In this document: positions 1-8,049 of the stretch, one piece after another | Layout of the letters: every line of letters begins with the position of its first letter | How positions within the stretch are numbered: the first letter of the stretch is position 1 | NCBI GenBank assembly: GCA_036749735.1 | Contig: DAINXV010000004.1 | Coordinates: forward strand, 1-44,738 | Reading direction: 5' to 3' | Length of the DNA: 44,738 bases | Origin: Lawsonella sp012842085 | GTDB lineage: Bacteria > Actinomycetota > Actinomycetes > Mycobacteriales > Mycobacteriaceae | Notes under the pieces: model-generated | The model's input: the letters and a program-made list of their open reading frames with translations, nothing else | What the model was told of the DNA's origin: nothing | The model's database searches: none | Position numbers and translations under genes: made by a program

Positions 1-52
1 CGCTGATGGTACTGCACTCGGGAGGGTGTGGGAGAGTAAGACACTGCCGAAC
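1..52 (+). rRNA. rrf: 5S ribosomal RNA, 3' part
   Basis: The first ~52 bases match the 3' half of an actinobacterial 5S rRNA, including the conserved run ending in GCCGAAC and the segment GATGGTACTGC. The 5' part lies outside the window. This places the end of an rRNA operon, read rightward, at the left edge. The exact 3' end is set by analogy and could be off by a base or two. Confidence 0.88.
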
Positions 53-67
53 TAATATTCAGGAAGA

Positions 68-101
68 CCCTGAGGCTTGAGAATAGGATCTCGCCTCAGG
101 G
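68..101 (+). terminator. Hairpin terminator after 5S rRNA
   Basis: Perfect 9-bp inverted repeat CCCTGAGGC / GCCTCAGGG with a 16-nt loop, 15 nt after the 5S rRNA. Only a weak pyrimidine tract (CCTTCT) follows, so it is an imperfect intrinsic terminator, but its position fits the end of the rRNA operon. Confidence 0.65.
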
Positions 102-125
102 CCTTCTGCTATATACGCACAAATA

Positions 126-154
126 AACCCCCACAGCAGTGTGCTGTGGGGGTT
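126..154 (-). terminator. Intrinsic terminator of the DUF3239/XPB operon
   Basis: Perfect 13-bp stem AACCCCCACAGCA / TGCTGTGGGGGTT with a 3-nt loop. On the minus strand the stem is followed by TATTTG, giving a T-rich tail; the plus-strand side is not T-rich. It therefore ends transcription of the minus-strand gene that stops at 178. Confidence 0.8.
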
Positions 155-177
155 AACACTATAAAAGGTCAGACCAA

Positions 178-825
178 CTAATCCTCCACGACCAAAAGAT
201 CATTCGGAGTATTACGCACATCATCAAGACGCGGCAGCAACTGCTCCAACATATGCCACTCACTGCCCGGAATCCTGTTCCGTGCCTCCTTAACAACAGA
301 ACGATCTGGAGTACCCCACGCAATCGGCATAGGGGTCGCCAAATCCCACACTTTATGCTTGCGGCCAAACAGCTTCCTAGAGCCCGTCACCGCCACGCAA
401 GGAACCTTCTCCCGCACATTACGGCGAATACCCGGCACACCCCGCACATCCCGCGCAGACAAAGCCCACACCGGATCCGCATCGTCATCCTTCGCAATAT
501 TCACCAGAGCCAACAAAGTAAGCCCATTCTCCCGCGAATCAGCAACCATCGCAGGCGCCAAATTGCTTGAGTGGAAAGACTTCTCAATAGAGCCAACACT
601 AAGCGGGATCGCCACAATCATTACGCCAGCAATCGCCGTCAACACACACAAAATAATTACCAGAGTAGTATTAGCACCCCGGATATAAGCGAAATAAGTT
701 CCGACACCCAAAAGCAGGGTCAAAATAAGTGCTGAGACCTGAGATCGACGTCGATCACCCACCAGTTCGTTGTACCGATTCGCATGTTCCTTATCAATAG
801 GAAACTCAAAGGTGCGAGAAGGCAT
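178..825 (-). CDS. DUF3239-like membrane protein
   Basis: 215-aa protein with two adjacent membrane segments near the N-terminus (about residues 30-49 and 53-78), then a soluble C-terminal domain of about 130 residues with basic and acidic patches. It resembles the DUF3239 family of corynebacteria; the family name is from memory and the function is unknown. The ATG at 825 follows a GAGAGG ribosome-binding site about 10 nt upstream. It lies about 50 nt downstream of the XPB helicase gene on the same strand, so it is probably the last gene of that operon, ending at the 126-154 terminator. Confidence 0.65.
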   Translation of the reverse strand: MPSRTFEFPIDKEHANRYNELVGDRRRSQVSALILTLLLGVGTYFAYIRGANTTLVIILCVLTAIAGVMIVAIPLSVGSIEKSFHSSNLAPAMVADSRENGLTLLALVNIAKDDDADPVWALSARDVRGVPGIRRNVREKVPCVAVTGSRKLFGRKHKVWDLATPMPIAWGTPDRSVVKEARNRIPGSEWHMLEQLLPRLDDVRNTPNDLLVVED

Positions 826-873
826 GAAAGTCCACCTCTCAAAAGGGTTTATGGGCTCAATAAAAAGTAAGTA

Positions 874-2520
874 CTATTTCAGCAGATCTTCCGCATCCAC
901 AATACGATAGGCGTAGCCTTGCTCCGCCAAAAAACGTTGTCTATAAGCAGCATACGTCGTGTCTATAGTGTCCCGTGCAACAACAGAATAAAAATGGGCA
1001 GCCTTTCCGTCCTGCTTCGGGCGCAACAGCCGACCCAGTCGCTGTGCCTCCTCCTGCCTGGAGCGATATGTGCCCGACACCTGAACGGCTACCGATGCCT
1101 CTGGCAAGTCAATAGAAAAATTCGCAACCTTACTGACAACCAATGTGGAAATGTCGCCGTTCCGAAACGCCTCAAAAAGACGCTCGCGTTCCTTCGTACT
1201 CGTAGACCCCTGAATCAATGGCGCATCCAACTTGTTTGCCAAGCGCTCCAACTGGTCCAAGTAAGCGCCAATCACCAAACACCGCTGGCCCTTATTCTGC
1301 TCCAAAATACCCGCCACAATACGATCCTTGGATACCGCAGTAGCGCAGCGACGATACATTTCCTCCCGCTCAGCTGTCGCATAAGCCATCCGCTCATCCT
1401 CCGACAACGTCACCCGCACCTCGGTACATTCCGCAGAAGCAATCCACCCCTGAGCCTCCACCTCACGCCACGGCATATCGAAACGCTTCGGACCAATCAG
1501 CGTAAAAACATCCCCCTCGCGGCCATCCTCGCGCACCAAAGTAGCGGTAAGCCCTAACCGCCGCCGCGACTGCAGATCCGCAGTCAGACGGAAAACCGGT
1601 GCGGGAAGCAAATGCACCTCGTCATAAATAATGAGCCCCCAGTCGCGGGAATCAAACAGCTCCATCGACTTGTAAACACCGCGCGTCTTCCGCGTCACCA
1701 CCTGATAAGTTGCGATAGTGACAGGACGGATTTCCTTCTTTTCCCCCGAATACTCACCAATCTCATCTTCAGTTAATGTGGTGCGCTGCAGCAGTTCTCG
1801 CTTCCACTGTCGACCAGCAACAGTGCTATTCACCAAAATTAAAGTAGTCTTTTGGGCTTTCGCCATCATCGTAATGCCGACCACTGTTTTGCCGGCGCCA
1901 CACGGCAAAACCACAACCCCAGAGCCTCCCGCCCAGGCGGCGTCCGCAGCCCACTCCTGATAGTCGCGCGGCGCCCATTCGCCCTCCTTCTGGCTCAACT
2001 CCATCGGGTGGGATTCGCCGTCAACATAGCCAGCCAAGTCTTCCGCAGGCCACCCAACTTTAATGAGCTCCTGCTTCAAACGGCCCCGCTCGGACGGGTG
2101 CACAGCTACCGTATCGGCATCAATACGGTTCCCCAGCAGTGGGGCAATCTTCCGGTGGCGCAAAATTTCTGCAAGTACCGCAGAATCATTCGACTCCAAC
2201 ACCAGCCCATGCGCAGGGTGTTTAATAAGCTGCAAACGGCCATAGCGCTCCATTGTCTCCGCAATCCCAATCAACAGCGACTGTGGGATGGGGAAACGCG
2301 AATAACGCACCAAAGTGTCCACAACTTGTTCCGCATCGTGCCCGGCGGCGCGCGCATTCCAAAGCGCCAAAGGAGTAATACGGTAGGAATGAATATGTTC
2401 GGGAGCGCGTTCCAACTCAGCAAATGGCGCAATGGCTTGGCGTGCCTCATCCGCCAAAGGATGGTCAACCTCCAACAACATAGTGTTGTCGGACTGCACA
2501 ATCAGTGGGCCATCATTCAT
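874..2520 (-). CDS. XPB/ERCC3-type DNA repair helicase
   Basis: SF2 helicase of about 548 aa. Visible motifs are Walker A PCGAGKT near residues 206-212, the DEVH box near 300-303 (YDEVHLLP), GLTATLVREDG (motif III region) and a C-terminal motif VI region (QRLGRLLRPK). The N-terminal ~190 residues are the damage-recognition-like region typical of bacterial XPB. ATP-dependent 3'-5' unwinding is known for the family; the repair pathway in bacteria is less certain. The ATG at 2520 starts MNDGPLIVQSD, like family members; an in-frame TTG at 2529 is an alternative closer to the AAGGA at about 2533-2537. The gene starts about 30 nt after the stop of the helicase-associated gene, so the two are co-transcribed. 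M. tuberculosis has the same pair (Rv0861c/Rv0862c, from memory). Confidence 0.93.
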   Translation of the reverse strand: MNDGPLIVQSDNTMLLEVDHPLADEARQAIAPFAELERAPEHIHSYRITPLALWNARAAGHDAEQVVDTLVRYSRFPIPQSLLIGIAETMERYGRLQLIKHPAHGLVLESNDSAVLAEILRHRKIAPLLGNRIDADTVAVHPSERGRLKQELIKVGWPAEDLAGYVDGESHPMELSQKEGEWAPRDYQEWAADAAWAGGSGVVVLPCGAGKTVVGITMMAKAQKTTLILVNSTVAGRQWKRELLQRTTLTEDEIGEYSGEKKEIRPVTIATYQVVTRKTRGVYKSMELFDSRDWGLIIYDEVHLLPAPVFRLTADLQSRRRLGLTATLVREDGREGDVFTLIGPKRFDMPWREVEAQGWIASAECTEVRVTLSEDERMAYATAEREEMYRRCATAVSKDRIVAGILEQNKGQRCLVIGAYLDQLERLANKLDAPLIQGSTSTKERERLFEAFRNGDISTLVVSKVANFSIDLPEASVAVQVSGTYRSRQEEAQRLGRLLRPKQDGKAAHFYSVVARDTIDTTYAAYRQRFLAEQGYAYRIVDAEDLLK

Positions 2521-2549
2521 AGGAACCAATCATCCTTCACAAATGTTGA

Positions 2550-4799
2550 CTAGTCGTGGTTTTCGTTGTCTTTATTAATACTGCGGACAAAGCGGAGTTT
2601 GTGGAGAGCAAAACGGTAAGCGCGTTGCGTGCGGTTATCAAAGGCATCCAAACGGCCTGCCGACATACCAGTGGGCAGCACCCGTGCCTGGGCCTCAACC
2701 CCACTGCCTTTCACAAACCCAACAATTACCTCTTGTTTACGGTCAATGGCCTGGTCGAGGAATTTAATGAGTTCATCACCAGAATAGGTTTCGCCAGCCA
2801 TCCTGTTGGTTTCCTCATTCGCACAAATCCTGCTCGCCATCTCCATGGCACGTTCCTCAGAAAGTCGTTTAAAACCGCTATTAGCTGTCTCACCAGCGAC
2901 AACAGTGTAGCCATTAGAAAGGGTCGCGCGCGGCCGGTGACGGATCAGTGACACCACTTCGCCTTGCGTATTTTCGGCCGAAGGACTCATACCTGCATTC
3001 TGGAGGGCAGTCAGAAGTTCGCGTGGATACACCTGCGCAATAGCCACAGTAGGAGCCAGCATTCGCATGCCGCACTCCTCGGCCAGAGGTAAGGCCATCA
3101 CACTGCGCACCAGCGTAGGATCCTCCGCGTGCAGCACAGAAAGCGCTGGCCCCACCCGCAAAGCACCATGCTTACGGGCACAATCTTCAATGAAATAGCT
3201 CAAGGATTGTGGCACCGGGGTGGCGGCCAATCCTGTCAGAAACTCAAGAATTTCTGATGCCGTCAGCCCCGTATCTAAACCGTGTCGGATGCTCTCTTGA
3301 GTGAAGCGGTAGACAGTCGCCAAACCGGGTGATTCTACGATCGCAATACGTCGCATGTGGTCCGCATTGTCCCCTGATAGGGGCCCCGGGGCAAGTGCCG
3401 TATAGTCATCTTGAATGTAAAGCGTATCAACAGGTTTCGGATATACCTCAGTAACCTGTTCCGCAAGTTTATCAGTATCATCTGCAAGTAACGCTTTCCC
3501 CACGGGGGTAATTACGCCATTGTGGATGACGCCAAGTGCTGCCGCAGAATAAATAAAGTCATGGAAATAGGAGCCGCCCCGCAAAAAAGTTTTCAGGGGG
3601 AAGCGCCACTTCGCCAAAGCTGCGATATCAGTAGTGTCGGCGTTTCTAACAGTGTCCGGCCACAGGGTTAGCAACTCCGCTAGAGAGTGCCTGACGGCCA
3701 CGTGTTGGCTATCGGAGGCCTGCGGATGCAAACTCAATGCGCGCTCTTCGGGAGTGCCGGACCAGGGGCGCGGGCTTTCCCACCAGGCTTCCAGAAGGGG
3801 CTGCCACTGCCGAGGAGCGTCGAGGTTCAAAAATTGCTCGGTGACACTGGTGGTTGTCCACTCACCATCGTTCAGGAGACCTTCTTCAATAATTCCCAGC
3901 GCGGCAACTGCCTCGAGCGCGAAAATAAGGTTCGGCTGGGCGAGGCCCGTCTCATTTGCCAGGCGGCTAAGTTCACGCTGCCCAATACCTCCGTCTGCGA
4001 GTTCTTGGAGGGGCTGACGGTCAATAGCATCGATGAGTAGTTGCGCTTGGTGCAACACCAATGCGGCGGCTTCCGCTCCAGCATTTGTCGTTATCCGATC
4101 CATAAGGGATGCGCCTGCGGATGGCTTGTCAGCAGGCAACGGCAGCTCAAGCGGAGCAGAGTGGGCGGCGGCTTCAGAATTATGGAGCGCATCATAGACG
4201 TCTTCAGGAAGGATCACAGTGTCCTTCTCGGAAGCTTTTGCGGTGTCGCGCACTTCCACATGCAGTAAATCCTCCGCCACTAATTGGGCAATAGGATGGT
4301 TCTTTCTTTTCTCCTTTAAGGCAGTAGTTTTACCTCTTCTACCAGCATCTTTAAGGGTGTAAAGAATTTTTTTCTGCGGCTCTGGCAGTGTCGCAATAGT
4401 GTCTCGAAGGGAGGCGGCAGCACGCAGTGTCGACGCCGTGTAGTCGATGGGAAGATGGGGGAGCACCTCAGCTAGCCCCGGGGCGAGAGCGATGCTTTCG
4501 GGGGTGGGATTGAAAATAAGCGCGTAGCGGGTAAGGGGGTCGAGAATATCGGGATCAACATCATTGCGTTGTGCGGTCTTGTTTTCCGCAAGAGTGTACA
4601 GCGCATGCAGAAGTGGGCGGCGAATGTTGGAAAGTGCGCGCCGGTAGGAACGCTGTTGAGTGAGGCGGGTGGAGAGAACGACAAAACTAGTTGGGGGCGG
4701 GACAACAACATCTGGGCGCAGCTGCAGCAGGTCGCTAAGTTCTTCAGTGGAACGGTTACTGAGCCATTCGTCCCATGTGATTTCGGAATTTGTGTCCAT
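2550..4799 (-). CDS. Helicase-associated domain protein, XPB partner
   Basis: Large soluble protein, 749 aa from the ATG at 4799 (MDTNSEITWDEWL). The open frame runs upstream to 4871, but those codons encode a Phe/Pro-rich stretch unlike the family, so the internal ATG is preferred. No helicase motifs are visible. It resembles actinobacterial proteins annotated with a helicase C-terminal/XPB-N-like domain, encoded next to XPB (M. tuberculosis Rv0862c, from memory). It contains repeated helical, winged-helix-like segments, for example around the region encoded near 3870-4090. It probably acts with the XPB helicase encoded immediately downstream; the biochemical role is not established. Signals for start choice are weak (only a GGA at short distance). 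Confidence 0.8.
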   Translation of the reverse strand: MDTNSEITWDEWLSNRSTEELSDLLQLRPDVVVPPPTSFVVLSTRLTQQRSYRRALSNIRRPLLHALYTLAENKTAQRNDVDPDILDPLTRYALIFNPTPESIALAPGLAEVLPHLPIDYTASTLRAAASLRDTIATLPEPQKKILYTLKDAGRRGKTTALKEKRKNHPIAQLVAEDLLHVEVRDTAKASEKDTVILPEDVYDALHNSEAAAHSAPLELPLPADKPSAGASLMDRITTNAGAEAAALVLHQAQLLIDAIDRQPLQELADGGIGQRELSRLANETGLAQPNLIFALEAVAALGIIEEGLLNDGEWTTTSVTEQFLNLDAPRQWQPLLEAWWESPRPWSGTPEERALSLHPQASDSQHVAVRHSLAELLTLWPDTVRNADTTDIAALAKWRFPLKTFLRGGSYFHDFIYSAAALGVIHNGVITPVGKALLADDTDKLAEQVTEVYPKPVDTLYIQDDYTALAPGPLSGDNADHMRRIAIVESPGLATVYRFTQESIRHGLDTGLTASEILEFLTGLAATPVPQSLSYFIEDCARKHGALRVGPALSVLHAEDPTLVRSVMALPLAEECGMRMLAPTVAIAQVYPRELLTALQNAGMSPSAENTQGEVVSLIRHRPRATLSNGYTVVAGETANSGFKRLSEERAMEMASRICANEETNRMAGETYSGDELIKFLDQAIDRKQEVIVGFVKGSGVEAQARVLPTGMSAGRLDAFDNRTQRAYRFALHKLRFVRSINKDNENHD

Positions 4800-4861
4800 T
4801 GTTCCAGGATACCGAAGTAAAAAATATGCAGCACAGGGGGGAGCTAGAAAAACAAAAAAGA

Positions 4862-4889
4862 ACAGCCGCACAGTTTCCTGTGTGGCTGT
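4862..4889 (-). terminator. Intrinsic terminator of rpf
   Basis: 12-bp stem ACAGCCGCACAG / CTGTGTGGCTGT with one G-T wobble and a TTTC loop. On the minus strand it is followed by TCTTTTTTG, a clear T-tract. It sits between the rpf stop (4930) and the start of the helicase-associated gene (4799), so it separates those two minus-strand units. Confidence 0.85.
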
Positions 4890-4929
4890 CCTTTAACTGA
4901 GTTGGGAGGCAGTATTAACTGCCTAATTG

Positions 4930-5787
4930 TTAGCGCAGTTCGGAAAGTGGCTTAATGTTGAGCCGGTTTTCCTTTGTCTTCACCTCACGAGCTTCTGCGC
5001 GGGCTGCCATACGGTCTTGGCTGGCGCTGACCTTTGATTCAAGGCCATTTTCGCCCTCGACAGCCTGGGCAACGCTGCGGTTAAAAGCTTTGTAGCGGAT
5101 GCTTACGCGGCGACCCAATTCGCTGTCGTTTTCTTTCGTAGACGTACGGACTGGCTCCAGCACCTTGCTGGTGTAGCCATTATTTACTTTGTCGATGTTT
5201 GCTTTAGCTTTATCCTCGTCGAATTCGGGGTTTGATTCGCCCATTTTTTCGACGGTGGTGGTTGCAGTTTCTGCAGCCTTGTACTGGATAAAGTTTTCTT
5301 CACGTTTCTTCCGAGCTTCTTCGCGCTTCTTCCGCTCGGCAGCTGCCTTGCGTTTGGCTGCGCGCTTCTTTTCGGCTTCCGTGGGAACGTTCCGGGGAGT
5401 GGCGGCGCTATTTAGTCCGAGAGCGGACGAGCAGCCGGGCCAGGCGCCCCAGCCTTGGGTGGCTAGGACTCGCTCTGCTACCGCAATTTGTTGTTCGCGG
5501 GTAGCTAGATCGGCACGGGGCGCGTATTGAGTTCCTCCGTGAGCTTCCCAAGTGCCCTGGCTGAACTGAAGTCCACCGTAATAGCCGTTACCGGTGTTGA
5601 TGTGCCAGTTGCCGCCGGCTTCACACTGTGCGAGACGATCCCAGTCGGAATCAGGGGCGGCGTTGGCGGAAGGGGAAGAGAGAACACCCATTGCAAGAGC
5701 AGCTGCACCCGAGAGGGCGATCGTCGATACTGCCTTCGTGGCAGACTTGACGATGCTCAGCTGATCTTGTGCAGAATGTGCACCCAT
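4930..5787 (-). CDS. Secreted resuscitation-promoting factor (Rpf)
   Basis: 285 aa from the ATG at 5787, chosen because AAAGGA lies 6 nt upstream; the frame extends to 5862 without such a site. A signal peptide (hydrophobic residues ~22-37, cleavage likely after SANA at 43) precedes the Rpf lysozyme-like domain at about 46-122: DWDRLAQCEAGGNW with catalytic Glu56, Cys55 and Cys119 as the usual disulfide pair, and GYYGGLQFSQGTW. Rpfs are peptidoglycan lytic transglycosylases that stimulate regrowth of dormant actinobacteria. The ~160-residue C-terminal half is odd: a Lys/Arg/Glu/Ala-rich segment (about 136-165), probably helical or coiled-coil, then a further charged region without a recognised LysM or G5 domain. 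The position fits M. tuberculosis rpfA. It has its own terminator at 4862-4889 and a long AT-rich upstream region. Confidence 0.93.
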   Translation of the reverse strand: MGAHSAQDQLSIVKSATKAVSTIALSGAAALAMGVLSSPSANAAPDSDWDRLAQCEAGGNWHINTGNGYYGGLQFSQGTWEAHGGTQYAPRADLATREQQIAVAERVLATQGWGAWPGCSSALGLNSAATPRNVPTEAEKKRAAKRKAAAERKKREEARKKREENFIQYKAAETATTTVEKMGESNPEFDEDKAKANIDKVNNGYTSKVLEPVRTSTKENDSELGRRVSIRYKAFNRSVAQAVEGENGLESKVSASQDRMAARAEAREVKTKENRLNIKPLSELR

Positions 5788-5830
5788 CAGTTTCCTTTTC
5801 TCAACAAAAGTCATCACTAACAATGTAAAT

Positions 5831-5864
5831 GCGTGGCTCAACAAGGGTTTCGGTGAGACCACGC
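5831..5864 (-). promoter_or_regulatory. Stem-loop in the rpf 5' leader
   Basis: Inverted repeat GCGTGGCTCA / TGAGACCACGC, a 10-bp stem with one bulged base and a 13-nt loop, 44-77 nt upstream of the rpf start codon. It would form in the rpf mRNA leader. There is no T-tract, so it is not an obvious terminator; its role is unknown. Confidence 0.45.
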
Positions 5865-6060
5865 TATGTACTTACGGGATATGGAGTTGTTAGTGTCCCA
5901 TCCTTGTTTGCTATTTACGGTTAGAGCTCCAGTTAGCCAGGGGAGGGGTGAAGACAACCTGTTTAACTGAGTAGTTCTAAAAAACTATGTAGATCAGAAT
6001 ACAGTTTTGTATCCGAACCGTCATCTAATCGTAACAATAAAAGTGTTTATTTTGGGTTAT

Positions 6061-6190
6061 TTCACACGTTTTTTAATTAAAAGTGCTGCTACGCAGTGAA
6101 TTAGGAAAATTAAAATAAATTAATAAAAATCCCACTATTCGGGAAATTATGAGAATTTTAGTTGGTTCAATGTTACTTCGCACGTTTTTT
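6061..6190 (+). repeat. Imperfect 14-nt direct repeat upstream of csp
   Basis: TTCACACGTTTTTT at 6061-6074 and TTCGCACGTTTTTT at 6177-6190 match at 13 of 14 positions with a 116-nt period. They lie in the AT-rich core of the rpf/csp intergenic region. They could be paired binding sites or chance similarity in AT-rich DNA. Confidence 0.35.
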
Positions 6191-6380
6191 CGCACTGTTT
6201 TCGACAAACATATCTAGTCTTGCTGGAGTGCACTTCACTATTTAGAGGAACGCGTATTGCAGAGTGGCCAGTTATTCCGGTACACATTTAAGTTCGCAGA
6301 CAGAACCGGTAAAATGGGCTAATCGTATGACGACATGGAGCGTACCTACACTTAAATGAGAAAGGCAGGTAAGCGCGAAG

Positions 6381-6788
6381 ATGCCGAGCGGCAAAGTTAA
6401 ATGGTACGACCCTGATAAGGGTTTCGGCTTCATCACTCAAGATGAAGGCGACGACGTATACGTACGCGCCTCAGTTTTGCCTGACGACGTTACCGAATTA
6501 AAACCAGGCCAGCGCGTAGAAATGGATATCGCAGCAGGCCGTCGCGGACCACAAGCTTTACGTATTGAACTAGTGGCACCTGCCCCTTCCGTGAGCGCAA
6601 ATCAACGCCGTCAGCGAAGGGCAAACCGCCCCCGACACGGCCCAGATGAACTGCACGGGCTGATTGAAGACATGATCAATCTGATGGAGAACTCCATCCA
6701 GCCAGAACTCCGTAAAGGTCGTTACCCTGACCGTAAGACCGCACGCCATATTTCCGATATTGTGCGGGCAATTGCGCGAGATCTGTAA
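6381..6788 (+). CDS. Extended cold-shock protein (CspB type)
   Basis: 135 aa. Residues 1-65 form a cold-shock OB-fold with the nucleic-acid-binding motifs KGFGFIT (RNP1) and VYVRASVL (an RNP2-like stretch). The remaining ~70 residues are a basic linker (NQRRQRRANRPRHG) and a conserved helical tail containing LHGLIEDMINLMENS. This architecture matches the 135-aa CspB of M. tuberculosis (Rv0871, from memory), which also lies next to rpfA, and not the 67-aa housekeeping CspA. It should bind single-stranded RNA or DNA. The ribosome-binding site is weak (AAAGGCAGG about 12-15 nt upstream). Transcription is divergent from rpf. Confidence 0.92.
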   Translation: MPSGKVKWYDPDKGFGFITQDEGDDVYVRASVLPDDVTELKPGQRVEMDIAAGRRGPQALRIELVAPAPSVSANQRRQRRANRPRHGPDELHGLIEDMINLMENSIQPELRKGRYPDRKTARHISDIVRAIARDL

Positions 6789-6842
6789 TCTCTTAGAAAA
6801 GACCAGGTCCCAGCTTTCAGCGGGACATGAAACAATAGAACC

Positions 6843-7634
6843 GTGACTGATATTTCACCATCGCCCAAAAAACCTAATGCCTCCTCGCCCAGCAGCGCGG
6901 AGGACATCGCACGTCAAGCCATCGAAGATGTGCAGCCAGATAGTGCCGGAAAACTCCTAGGAATAACCTCCGAAGGGGAAGGCTCCTCTACCTATACTTT
7001 CGCTGCCCAAGTCCGCGGCTACCGCGGCTGGGAGTGGCAAGTCGTTATTTCTGGTGAAGACGCTAATCCCACGTTGAGTGAAGTCGCACTTATGCCGGGG
7101 GACGATGCCCTTTTGGCGCCTGCGTGGATTCCCTGGGAAGAACGACTCCAACCTGGCGACCTCGGCGATAACGATGTGCTGCCAGTGCAGGATGATGATC
7201 CCCGTCTCGTCCCCGGATATGTGGATTCGGGCGACGACGAACTAGATGACGCTGCTATGCCTATTGGATATGGGCGTGAACGGGTGTTGAGTGCGGAAGG
7301 TCGTGACGAGGCTGCTAGACGGTGGGCGAAAGGTGACTACGGTCCGCGCAGTAACCGTGCCAAGAAGGCTCCCGCACAATGCGCGAGCTGTGGTTTCTAT
7401 TTGCCGCTCGCAGGTGCGTTGAAAGCTAGTTTCGGGGTGTGCGCCAATAAGCTTTCCGCAGACGGGCACGTTGTCCATGCTGAATATGGCTGTGGTGCCC
7501 ATTCCAGCGTGAAGCCGGATTATTCGGACTCGGAGCCGGCAGACATGTATTTTGATGATTCAGAATACGAGATTGTGGGGCGCCGCAAAAATAAGCGCAA
7601 CAAAGACGATGAGCAGGAAAGCTCTGCTAACTAG
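6843..7634 (+). CDS. DUF3027 protein with a Cys cluster
   Basis: 263 aa from a GTG at 6843. The middle region (EWQVVISGEDANPTLSEVAL, then APAWIPWEERLQPGDLG) is characteristic of DUF3027 proteins of actinobacteria. The C-terminal half has CASCG, a Cys about 18 residues further on (FGVCANK) and YGCGAHS, a pattern suited to binding a zinc ion. A long acidic stretch (about 110-140) separates the two halves. Function unknown. No Shine-Dalgarno is evident; an AT-rich CAATAG lies 6 nt before the GTG, so a leaderless transcript is possible. It follows the cold-shock gene by about 54 nt and may be read with it. Confidence 0.82.
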   Translation: MTDISPSPKKPNASSPSSAEDIARQAIEDVQPDSAGKLLGITSEGEGSSTYTFAAQVRGYRGWEWQVVISGEDANPTLSEVALMPGDDALLAPAWIPWEERLQPGDLGDNDVLPVQDDDPRLVPGYVDSGDDELDDAAMPIGYGRERVLSAEGRDEAARRWAKGDYGPRSNRAKKAPAQCASCGFYLPLAGALKASFGVCANKLSADGHVVHAEYGCGAHSSVKPDYSDSEPADMYFDDSEYEIVGRRKNKRNKDDEQESSAN

Positions 7635-7672
7635 AGCGTTGTTTGTTTGAGGGGCTGCTTGTTTGGGCCTGC

Positions 7673-7969
7673 TCAGTCAACATCGACGATAACTTCGTCG
7701 TATTCGGCGTCCCCATTTCGACGAACATCCGGAAGTGATGTTTGTGCAGTTTTTTTGCCGCGTCGAACCGCGTTGCGCTGCCAGGCAAAAACGCCATAGA
7801 GGGCAGCCCCAAAAATTAGGCCGCAGATGGCAGTCCACATGATCAGGCCGTAGTCCTTCATCACGAGCGACACAATTAGCACAACTACCCAGGCACCAGT
7901 ACCGGCACCAATAACCGGACGCGGGTCAATTAAGCCAGCGGGAAGAGTGGGTATTGTCCGTTTCGCCAT
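7673..7969 (-). CDS. DUF2530 small membrane protein
   Basis: 98 aa. The DPRPVIGAGTGAW motif followed by two membrane segments (about residues 22-40 and 43-64) and an Arg/Lys-rich cytoplasmic tail fits DUF2530, a family of small actinobacterial inner-membrane proteins (Rv0882-like, from memory). Function unknown. It converges with the DUF3027 gene and diverges from the methyltransferase gene, which matches the arrangement I recall in mycobacteria. Confidence 0.82.
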   Translation of the reverse strand: MAKRTIPTLPAGLIDPRPVIGAGTGAWVVVLIVSLVMKDYGLIMWTAICGLIFGAALYGVFAWQRNAVRRGKKTAQTSLPDVRRNGDAEYDEVIVDVD

Positions 7970-8049
7970 GAGTTCACGTACCTAGTCTGTTTATCCTTAC
8001 CCTCCAAGATTACCTAAATATGGCCTGCTAGCGAATAACATAGTTTTCT

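Larger units (their letters stand above)
5788..6380. promoter_or_regulatory. Divergent rpf/csp intergenic region
   Basis: This 593-nt gene-free stretch lies between minus-strand rpf and the plus-strand cold-shock gene. It is very AT-rich at about 6030-6170. It holds a stem-loop in the rpf leader (5831-5864), an imperfect direct repeat (6061-6074 and 6177-6190), and TAAAAGTGC at 6078-6086, which matches the first nine bases of the 17-nt repeat at 30331 and 38479. No convincing sigma-70 promoter pair, riboswitch or small ORF was identified. Promoters for both genes must lie here. Confidence 0.6.

Noticed and set aside
5921..5966. GCCAGGGGAGGGGTGAAGACAACC on the plus strand, reminiscent of the GGGGTGAA part of c-di-AMP (ydaO) riboswitches often found before rpf genes
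   Set aside because: It is on the strand opposite to rpf and about 415 nt before the cold-shock start, and the paired conserved elements of the class were not found on either strand. A covariance-model search of 5788-6380 would decide.
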